Shown here in pieces: positions 8,542 to 15,435 of a DNA stretch of 64,000 bases. Position numbers and translations under genes: made by a program. Below the pieces are notes generated by a model, which did no database searches, had not been told where the DNA came from, and saw nothing but the letters and a program-made list of their open reading frames with translations. The DNA is from an uncultured Eubacteriales bacterium (lineage in GTDB: Bacteria > Bacillota > Clostridia > Christensenellales > Borkfalkiaceae), in contig CATZMZ010000008.1 of the NCBI GenBank assembly GCA_958421945.1, forward strand, positions 30,618 to 94,617, in the 5' to 3' direction. Numbering within the stretch: position 1 is the first letter of the stretch; every line of letters begins with the position of its first letter.

Positions 8542-9909
8542 ATGTCTGACATAAACAACTTAAAAGTGGGTTTTGCAAGGGTAAATATAACGCCTATGAT
8601 GGGCATAAATATATCGGGTTATTTTCAAGTTCGTTTGGCTGATGGAGTTTTGGACGATACCGAAATCAACGCGATTGCAGTAAACTCTTTAAATGATACT
8701 GTTTTAATGTTAAGCATAGATATATGCGGAATCACGGCGAACGTATTAAAAGAATTCAGAGAAAGAATTTCGGCAAAAACAGGTATTCCCGAGGATGCGA
8801 TATATATCTCGAGCACACATACTCACACCGGTCCTATGATGTGGCCGATAAAAAATAAAATTTACGGCGACGGAAAACTCGAAAAAGAATACAGAGAATT
8901 TTTAACAAAAAAGGCGATTGACGTTTCTTGTTTTGCTTTGGACGATTTAAAACCTGCCCAAATGGGTATAGGCGTCGGTATTGCGCCGAATATCAGCTTT
9001 TTAAGAAGATTCAGGATGAAAGACGGTTCTGTGGCAACAAACCCCGGACCTAATAACCCCGATATCGTTGCGCCGATAGGTGAGGTTGACGAGCGCGTAA
9101 ACGTCGTTCGTTTTGACCGAGAAAATGCGGAAACCATTATTCTTGCAAACTTCGGTGACCACCCCGATACAGTCGGAGGAAATAAAATTTCAGCCGACTG
9201 GCCCGGTTTTTTCAGAAGAGAAACGGAAAAGGCCCTCGACAACGTAAAGTGTATTTTCTTTAACGGCGCGCAAGGAGACGTCAACCATGTGAACGTTCAT
9301 CCTAAGGGCGGAGATTTAAACGATATGTTTTTGGATTTCGATGACGTTGAAAGGGGATATGGACACGCAAGATATATGGGCAGAGTCGTTGCGGGTGCTG
9401 TTTTACAGGTTTACGATAAAGTTGAATACTTAAACGTTTCCCAAATCAGATATATTCAAAAAACGATTAAAGTTCCGTCAAATAAGCCTACACCCGAAGA
9501 AATGCCTTTGGCAAGAAAGTATACCGAGCTTCATTTAGCGGGTAAGGATTCTGAAATTCCTTATAAGGGAATGATGTTGACGACTGTTATTGCGGCAGCA
9601 GAAAGAAAAGTGCTTCTGGAAAACGGACCGGATTATTTTGAAATGCCACTTTCTTGCATTTCAATAGGCGATATTGCGTTCGTAGGAATCCCCGGCGAAC
9701 CTTTCTCCGGGATAGGTATTGAAATCAAAAAGACGGCAGGATGGAAAATGATTCTTCCATGTTGCGCAACCAACGGTTGTGAAGGGTATTTCCCGATGAA
9801 AGAGGCTTATGACGAAGGCGGTTACGAGGCAGGCTCGTCGGAATTTAAGTCAGGTGTTGCCGAAATCATTATCGACGAAAGCAAAAAAGCTCTTGCGGAA
9901 TTAAAGTAA
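8542..9909 (+). CDS. Neutral/alkaline ceramidase-fold hydrolase, cytosolic
   Basis: This 455-residue protein matches the N-terminal catalytic domain of neutral/alkaline non-lysosomal ceramidases, which are zinc amidases. Zinc-binding signatures are SSTHTHTGP (about residues 92-100) and FGDHPDTVGG; the catalytic-serine region is near PGPNNPD, and FNGAQGDVNH is also typical. There is no signal peptide, unlike secreted ceramidases, so it should act inside the cell. Bacterial cytosolic members lack a known substrate. Placement after nagA and a nagB-like gene suggests deacylation of an N-acylated sugar or similar amide; that is inference from context only. Confidence 0.8.
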   Translation: MSDINNLKVGFARVNITPMMGINISGYFQVRLADGVLDDTEINAIAVNSLNDTVLMLSIDICGITANVLKEFRERISAKTGIPEDAIYISSTHTHTGPMMWPIKNKIYGDGKLEKEYREFLTKKAIDVSCFALDDLKPAQMGIGVGIAPNISFLRRFRMKDGSVATNPGPNNPDIVAPIGEVDERVNVVRFDRENAETIILANFGDHPDTVGGNKISADWPGFFRRETEKALDNVKCIFFNGAQGDVNHVNVHPKGGDLNDMFLDFDDVERGYGHARYMGRVVAGAVLQVYDKVEYLNVSQIRYIQKTIKVPSNKPTPEEMPLARKYTELHLAGKDSEIPYKGMMLTTVIAAAERKVLLENGPDYFEMPLSCISIGDIAFVGIPGEPFSGIGIEIKKTAGWKMILPCCATNGCEGYFPMKEAYDEGGYEAGSSEFKSGVAEIIIDESKKALAELK

Positions 9910-9953
9910 TTTCTATTTATTAAAATCATTTGTTTAATAATATTTTTAATAGC

Positions 9954-9993
9954 AAAAGGGGACTAACGCTTTATATTGTTAGTCCTTTTTTTT
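9954..9993 (+). terminator. Rho-independent terminator after the nag/ceramidase operon
   Basis: GGACTAAC (9960-9967) pairs with GTTAGTCC (9978-9985) around a 10-base loop. An A-run before and eight T residues after extend the stem. This is a textbook intrinsic terminator on +. The stretch from here to 10089 holds no convincing gene. Confidence 0.88.
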
Positions 9994-10088
9994 GTGTTTT
10001 AAGCAAAAATAAGTATTTATTAAACTACAACTTTATATACTTAATAAAACAAAAGGGTGATATGCGGAGGAAATATGAAATAACGACT

Positions 10089-11156
10089 CTAAATCAAGGG
10101 GTTATTTTTATTCGAAATGGATAAGTTTTTGATTGCATTCTTTTTGGTATCCTCGGAAATCGCTGCATAATGTTTTTTCGTCGTGTTTACATCCTTATGA
10201 CCCAAACAATCGGCAACTACGTAAATATCGCCTGTTTGTCTGTATAAATTCGTGCCGAACGTACTTCTTAATTTGTGGGGGGTAATTTTTTTTAACGGTG
10301 AAACGATTTGCGCATATTTTTTAACCAACTCTTGCACCTGTCGCGCAGAAATTCTTTTATTTTGAAGGGATAAAAACAAGGCAGGGGATTCGATTTCTTC
10401 AATTTTGTTTTGTCTTAAAAGCATATAGTCTTTTAGGGCGTTTGCCACGTCGTTATTAAAATACAAAATCGTGCGATTGCCGCCTTTTCGCGTCACAATA
10501 AAGCTGTTCGTATTAAAATCCAAGTCGGTAACGTTTAAGCCGACAAGCTCGCTGATACGTATTCCTGTACCCAAAAAAAGCGTAATAATCGCTGTGTCCC
10601 TGACGCCTGTAATTTTATGGAACGCCGCTTGTTTTTTAGTTAAACCGTTTCCGCTTTCAACGGTATACAACATATCACCGATTTCGTCCTTTTTATCGTT
10701 AGATTCCAAACGAATAATCTCTTTTTCGTGTATTTTGGGCATCGAAACTTTCGTCGGCGTGTTGGCAGACAACAAATTTCTATTAAAAAAATATTTAAAA
10801 AAAGCACGCAGGGTAGAGAGCTTTCTTGCTTTTCCGGTTTCGGTACACCGTTCTGGTTTTCCGTTAATTTCGTAATGATTGAGATGACTCAAATAATATT
10901 CAAAATCGGAAGGCTGCAACTTATCCAAATCGGATAAAGTAACGTCAATAACCGCTTTATCGGTAAATACTTTTTTAGCTAAAAAATCATAGAATATCCG
11001 TAAATCGTAGGCATAGTTTAATCTTGTCAGTGCAGAGGTTCTCGGTTCAACGCCGATGAAAAAATCTTTAACATAATAGGGTAACTCGGAAATAATTTCC
11101 TTGCTTCTTATGGAGCAATTTATTTCTCTTTTTTCGTAATAGGATTTTTCTTTCAT
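10089..11156 (-). CDS. XerS-like tyrosine recombinase
   Basis: This is a tyrosine recombinase of about 355 residues. The catalytic residues are visible: Arg in GTGIRISELVGL, Lys in VTRKGGNRTI, HKLRSTFGTNLY (HxxR), CLGHKDVNTTKKHY (His and the Tyr nucleophile). An N-terminal SAM-like core-binding domain occupies about residues 25-130. Length and overall layout recall streptococcal XerS, a single Xer protein that acts at a site beside its own gene. The ATG at 11156 has AGGGTG at a proper distance; a GTG nine bases upstream is less likely. It stands alone with no cargo or excisionase. It could be the chromosome dimer resolvase or an orphan integrase. Confidence 0.85.
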   Translation of the reverse strand: MKEKSYYEKREINCSIRSKEIISELPYYVKDFFIGVEPRTSALTRLNYAYDLRIFYDFLAKKVFTDKAVIDVTLSDLDKLQPSDFEYYLSHLNHYEINGKPERCTETGKARKLSTLRAFFKYFFNRNLLSANTPTKVSMPKIHEKEIIRLESNDKKDEIGDMLYTVESGNGLTKKQAAFHKITGVRDTAIITLFLGTGIRISELVGLNVTDLDFNTNSFIVTRKGGNRTILYFNNDVANALKDYMLLRQNKIEEIESPALFLSLQNKRISARQVQELVKKYAQIVSPLKKITPHKLRSTFGTNLYRQTGDIYVVADCLGHKDVNTTKKHYAAISEDTKKNAIKNLSISNKNNPLI

Positions 11157-11265
11157 TTTTAACACCCTAATTCAATTTTATGTGAGTTTTAAAGGTAGGT
11201 TATTGTTCACTATTAATTGTAATTTTGATTTAAGCAAAAGAATAGGAGAACATAATCACATATAT

Positions 11266-11354
11266 TTAACTATGCGCAAAACACAGCTTTTACGCATAGT
11301 TAAGCTTATATATTTAAGATAACATATAAAAAAAGCATTGTCAAGTATAGTTAA
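11266..11354. repeat. Long inverted repeat plus third half-site upstream of the recombinase
   Basis: TTAACTATGCGCAAAA (11266-11281) and TTTTACGCATAGTTAA (11288-11303) form a 16-bp inverted repeat with one mismatch around a 6-base centre (CACAGC). A further ATAGTTAA (followed by GC, as in the right arm) occurs at 11347-11354. Two arms flanking a 6-base centre match the general geometry of a Xer/dif core site, although the sequence is not the dif consensus. It could equally be an operator for the recombinase or for the divergent PadR gene. The rest of the 400-base gap is AT-rich with no gene. Confidence 0.6.
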
Positions 11355-11509
11355 GCAAAAATCTTAAATATATTTTGTATAATAACTTTTTTAAGTGGTT
11401 TTTACGATTTTAGGATTCTTCGAATTTTAGCGTCGTATCGGATTGTTAAATATTTTTTAATAATATTGTCTGACATAATGACTATTAAAAAGTATTGAAT
11501 TTTATTTTC

Positions 11510-11538
11510 TTGACAATGTGTTATTATTATTGTATACT
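11510..11538 (+). promoter_or_regulatory. Promoter of the PadR-membrane gene
   Basis: TTGACA (11510-11515), 17 bases, TATACT (11533-11538). The start codon is at 11568 with GGAG about 8 bases ahead. A partial palindrome TGTCTGACATAAT (11467-11479) sits upstream and is repeated at 25220. Confidence 0.8.
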
Positions 11539-11567
11539 TATTATAAGTTAATTACGGAGTATTATTT

Positions 11568-12845
11568 ATGGAACAACCTGCAATTTCAAGCGATTTAATT
11601 CGCGGTCATATTGATACGATTATATTGCACACTTTACTTGACGGAGATAAATATGCCCAACAAATCAGTTTATCCGTCGAAGAAAAAAGCGAAAAAAAAT
11701 ACACCATAAATCAAGCGACGCTGTACAGTTCGTTAAAAAGACTTGAAAGCTTAAATTTTGTTAGCTCTTACTGGTTTGACGCGTCCGACGGAAGAAGAAA
11801 ATTTTTTAAGATTACAGAAAAAGGCAAACAAGAAGTTAATAATAATTTATCGTCTTGGGCTTTTTCGCGTCAAATTATTGATAAACTTATGGATTATAGC
11901 GAGCCTGAATCTAAAAAAAGTAATTTTAACGCTGTTCCGATAGTTCAAAAAGTCGTTTTTGAAGCAAAAAACACCGATAAACCTCAGGTTTTTTCACAAA
12001 CGCAAGCCGAAAAGCCCGTTACAACGAATTATAGCGATATAAAAACGAATTCTATCCGTCCTATTGAAGAAAAAACCGAAAAAACGGTTGAAAACACGGT
12101 TAACGTCAGGACTGAAACGTTAAAAAATACCGAAAACGACGAAAGAGAGATAAATTTTAGGACGATTTTGAGCGGACTAATAAAAACTTCCGTAATAACT
12201 ACTCCCGAAATTGAAGAAAATGACAAACAAACCATTGATAGAATCGATAACTCCGAAGCTGAAAAGCCTAAGTTCAACGAAACTATAAATTTAACCGATT
12301 ACGGAGTGCGTTCCTTTAAAAATAGCGGAAACATAGATTACAGCGACTTGACGCAAAATGCAGCACAAGAAGGTTATAAGTTGAAAATTTCCGCTATGGA
12401 TTCGGCAAAACCTGTCGGAAACGTATATTGCAACAAGGTTGATTTCTTTTCCGCTTTGACGTTGTTCGTGCTTGTTTTTTTTGAGGTTTTATTTGCAGCC
12501 GTTGGCTTTTATAAGGAAAATTTTAAATTATTAAATGCCTCTGCACCTATTATTGTTGCGGCAATAATCGTTTTAGTATTTGCAATTAAACTTATAAATA
12601 ACCCGTTGAAAACCGATTATAAATCATTGAACTCTAATAGAATCGTTACGTCTTGCATTTTATCATTTAACCTTTTATTATTGACGTTGGTAATAAACTT
12701 TTTGGCGGGAACGGATTTTAATAATCCATATAACGTTATGTCATACATAATCTCACCCATTATCGCCTTTACCGATATAGTGATTTTCTTTATCGTTCAA
12801 TATTGTTTTTCCAAATCGAAAGCATTTATCGTTAAAAGAAAATAG
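11568..12845 (+). CDS. PadR-family winged-helix regulator fused to a four-helix membrane domain
   Basis: Residues 1-100 form a PadR winged helix (DTIILHTLLDGDKYAQQI, NQATLYSSLKRLESLNFV, SDGRRKFFKITEKGKQ). A low-complexity Lys/Glu/Thr-rich linker of roughly 180 residues follows. The last 140 residues hold four hydrophobic segments, about 22 residues each, beginning with FFSALTLFVLVFFEVLF and ending with IIAFTDIVIFFIVQYCF. PadR proteins are normally soluble and 110-180 residues long, so this looks like a membrane-tethered transcription regulator. No partner gene is adjacent on the same strand; it is followed by a terminator. The ligand or signal is unknown. Confidence 0.82.
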   Translation: MEQPAISSDLIRGHIDTIILHTLLDGDKYAQQISLSVEEKSEKKYTINQATLYSSLKRLESLNFVSSYWFDASDGRRKFFKITEKGKQEVNNNLSSWAFSRQIIDKLMDYSEPESKKSNFNAVPIVQKVVFEAKNTDKPQVFSQTQAEKPVTTNYSDIKTNSIRPIEEKTEKTVENTVNVRTETLKNTENDEREINFRTILSGLIKTSVITTPEIEENDKQTIDRIDNSEAEKPKFNETINLTDYGVRSFKNSGNIDYSDLTQNAAQEGYKLKISAMDSAKPVGNVYCNKVDFFSALTLFVLVFFEVLFAAVGFYKENFKLLNASAPIIVAAIIVLVFAIKLINNPLKTDYKSLNSNRIVTSCILSFNLLLLTLVINFLAGTDFNNPYNVMSYIISPIIAFTDIVIFFIVQYCFSKSKAFIVKRK

Positions 12846-12870
12846 TCAACTATTTTGCTAAAACTTATAA

Positions 12871-12897
12871 AAAATCCACCGTTAGCGGTGGATTTTT
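12871..12897 (+). terminator. Rho-independent terminator after the PadR-membrane gene
   Basis: AAAATCCACCG (12871-12881) pairs perfectly with CGGTGGATTTT (12886-12896) around TTAG, ending in TTTTTG. It may also serve the convergent aldolase gene. Confidence 0.9.
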
Positions 12898-12951
12898 GTT
12901 TTATTATCAGGTTATGTGCTTTTAGTATAAATAATCTAAGTCTGTTTATAC

Positions 12952-13980
12952 TTATTTTACCGAGCGACGATATTTTTCGGCTTCCCAGTTATTTATAAAG
13001 CTGACTTCTTTTTCGTTCATCGTGCTTACGGTAAGTCCGTTATTTTTAATAGTCGTTATAACAAATAGGTATGCCGCAAGCGTTTCTTCAAGAGTGATTG
13101 CTTGTTTTAAGTCCGTCTTGTAAAAAACTTTCCCGTCTTTTACCGTCATAGTATCCGGAGAGTGTGCAAGAATATTATTTAAATATACAAGTTGGTCCGG
13201 ATATAACGGATACTCGTCAAGATAATCTTTTTTAAGTCCGTTCCGGGAAACAAAATCTTTTACGCATTTTGTATCGGAAACGTATCCCCCGTTCATCTCC
13301 TTAAGAATTACCGCGTGGAAATCGTCCGCAAGTCCGAAATGCTTTCTAATCGTTTCGTTTACGTCGGTATGCAGTGATTTAACCCTGTCGATATAATCGC
13401 TCGTAACGACCAACCCGTGATTTTTCATAAAAATAATTTCGGGATATTTCCCTTTTTCTTTTATAAAATCTTCAATTTTTTGCTTCATTGCGAGCGTAAG
13501 CTCGAATCCGGGGTTAATATACGGCAAGAAAATATAGCCGTAATCTTTATTTATAAATAACTTTTCGGCTAAACTTTCCCCTTCTTTGCTACAAGTAAGA
13601 ACGTTTGCATAAACGGAATGTGTGTGTATAACGTATTTTTTTAATATAGCATGGAATCCGACCTCAACGCTGGGGCGAAGCGTAGGCATACCCGATATTG
13701 AAATAACCGAGTTTTTAGAGACCTCCGCGCTTTCCTTTTCGTAATCTTTCTTTATTGATAAATCAACCGATGCATAATAATCCGAAATCTTCTTTTTAGA
13801 CACGGCAACGAAAGCGTTTTCGGGCGTAATATCCTTTAATCTATATCCGGACGCCTTAATAAGCATAACCCCCTCTTTGTCATTTTTAACGGAAGTATTT
13901 CCACCTCCGCCTTGCGTGTAATCGGCACGGTTACCCGCATACGTTGAAATATCTACCAAATCACGAATAGTTTGTTGCAT
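12952..13980 (-). CDS. Class II (zinc) aldolase, probably rhamnulose-1-phosphate aldolase type
   Basis: This 342-residue protein belongs to the class II aldolase/adducin family. The phosphate-binding GGGGNTSVK is near residue 25. The zinc site is seen in VIHTHSVYANVLTC, and KNHGLVVTSD supplies the third histidine. It lies directly downstream of L-rhamnose isomerase on the same strand, so cleavage of L-rhamnulose 1-phosphate to dihydroxyacetone phosphate and lactaldehyde is the likely job. It is longer than E. coli RhaD (274) and closer in layout to the aldolase half of bifunctional RhaD proteins, but has no dehydrogenase domain. No rhamnulokinase gene is present in this window. Confidence 0.8.
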   Translation of the reverse strand: MQQTIRDLVDISTYAGNRADYTQGGGGNTSVKNDKEGVMLIKASGYRLKDITPENAFVAVSKKKISDYYASVDLSIKKDYEKESAEVSKNSVISISGMPTLRPSVEVGFHAILKKYVIHTHSVYANVLTCSKEGESLAEKLFINKDYGYIFLPYINPGFELTLAMKQKIEDFIKEKGKYPEIIFMKNHGLVVTSDYIDRVKSLHTDVNETIRKHFGLADDFHAVILKEMNGGYVSDTKCVKDFVSRNGLKKDYLDEYPLYPDQLVYLNNILAHSPDTMTVKDGKVFYKTDLKQAITLEETLAAYLFVITTIKNNGLTVSTMNEKEVSFINNWEAEKYRRSVK

Positions 13981-14047
13981 AATTTTCTCCTTAAATCTTC
14001 ATATATATTGTTATTATGTTTATCTTTTGCGTTAAGCACAAACAAAG

Positions 14048-14065
14048 CCGCCCCGAGCGGGGCGG
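14048..14065 (-). terminator. GC-rich intercistronic hairpin between rhaA and the aldolase gene
   Basis: CCGCCCC (14048-14054) and GGGGCGG (14059-14065) flank a 4-base loop. Read on the minus strand it is followed by CTTTGTTTG, a weak T-tract. It may reduce read-through into the aldolase gene or protect the 3' end of the rhaA message. Confidence 0.6.
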
Positions 14066-14080
14066 TTCTGCTTGAATAAG

Positions 14081-15322
14081 TTATTTTCTTGCGGAAAGAA
14101 CGGTTTTTTCGTAAGATTTAACCTCGTCAAACCAGTTCTCGCCGGGGACACCTTGACGTTTAAGGTATTCATCCCAAACGTCACCGTAAGGCATAAATTT
14201 CATTTCTTCCTGCATAACGAGAAGTTCTGTATAGTTAAGCGAATCTTGTAAAGCTTTAAGCTTGGCATTCGGCTGCAAAAGCGCGTATAGAAGCGCTCTT
14301 TGCATGTTTCTTGCGCCAACCGACCAGGCGGCAATACGATTTATAGACGCGTCGAAATAATCCAAAGCGATATATACTCTGTTTATTGCGTCGTTCCTTA
14401 CTATTTCCTTGGCAATTTCTTTCGTTTCGTCGTCCAAAGCGATTACGTGGTCGGAATCCCAACGCACGGGACGAGTTACGTGCAGTGCGATTTCAGGGAA
14501 AAAGCATAAAAGCGCGGAGATTTTATCCGAAACCATTTCTGTCGGGTGATAATGCCCGTTATCCATGAGCGGCAAGCAACCGCGGGTTGCTGCGTAAGTA
14601 AGCGCAAATTCCGCGCTGCCGACGGTATAGCTTTCAACGCCTATGCCGAAAACCTTACTTTCGACGCAAGGTTTGACGAGAGCTTTGTCGTAATCGGACA
14701 AAATTTCGTCAATAGAATTTTTATATCTTTCTCTCGGTCCTATTCTGTCCGCGGGAACGTCTTTCAACCCGTCACCTGTCCAAATATTCATAACGCAAGG
14801 AATACCGGTTTCTCTTGCAAAATACTCTGAAATCTTAACGCAAGCCTTTCCGTGAGCAATCCAAAAATCACGAATCTTCTTATCGGGCGACGAAAGGGTT
14901 AAACCGCTAGAAGCCATAGGGTGCGAAAAAAAGGTTGGGTTAAAATCAAGACCAACGTCGTGTTTTTTTGCGAAATCCACCCATTTTTTAAAGTGTTTAG
15001 GCTCAAGCTTATCTCTGTCAACGAATTCACCCTTTTCAAAAATCGCATAGCATGCGTGAACGTTGATTTTCTTTTTACCGGGAACGAGCGTCATAACCTT
15101 TTCGATATCCTGCATAAGCTCGTCGGGTGTTCTTGCTTTGCCGGGATAGTTGCCTGTAGTCTGAATTCCGCCGGTAAGAGGTCCGTCATGGTCGAAGCCC
15201 GTAACGTCGTCCCCCTGCCAACAATGCAAGGAAACGGGAATCGAAGCGAGGGTTTCTAACACCTGTTCGGTATCAACCCCGTATTTTTTAAACGATTGTT
15301 TCGCGTTTTCATAATTATTCAT
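14081..15322 (-). CDS. rhaA: L-rhamnose isomerase
   Basis: It interconverts L-rhamnose and L-rhamnulose using divalent metals. The protein of about 413 residues is family-typical throughout: SLHCWQGDDVTGFD near residue 33, LDFNPTFFSHPMA, NIWTGDGLKDVPADR, ESYTVGSAEFALTYA, MDNGHYHPTE and RPVRWDSDHV, which include the metal ligands. I use the ATG at 15322, with GGCGG upstream, over the TTG just before it. The aldolase gene lies downstream and a rhamnosidase-like gene upstream on the same strand, forming a rhamnoside-use locus. Confidence 0.96.
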   Translation of the reverse strand: MNNYENAKQSFKKYGVDTEQVLETLASIPVSLHCWQGDDVTGFDHDGPLTGGIQTTGNYPGKARTPDELMQDIEKVMTLVPGKKKINVHACYAIFEKGEFVDRDKLEPKHFKKWVDFAKKHDVGLDFNPTFFSHPMASSGLTLSSPDKKIRDFWIAHGKACVKISEYFARETGIPCVMNIWTGDGLKDVPADRIGPRERYKNSIDEILSDYDKALVKPCVESKVFGIGVESYTVGSAEFALTYAATRGCLPLMDNGHYHPTEMVSDKISALLCFFPEIALHVTRPVRWDSDHVIALDDETKEIAKEIVRNDAINRVYIALDYFDASINRIAAWSVGARNMQRALLYALLQPNAKLKALQDSLNYTELLVMQEEMKFMPYGDVWDEYLKRQGVPGENWFDEVKSYEKTVLSARK

Positions 15323-15435
15323 CAAAATAATCCGCCTTTATTTTTTTTATATGATAACACATTTTTCTGAAATTTACAAGATAAAAGCCATATCTTTATA
15401 AGTTTTTTTATAGAATTACACAAGTTTATCTCTTG

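Noticed and set aside
9930..10124. Short frames between the ceramidase gene and the recombinase, including MRRKYEITTL with a passable ribosome site
   Set aside because: They overlap the terminator or the end of the recombinase gene and show no recognisable domain.
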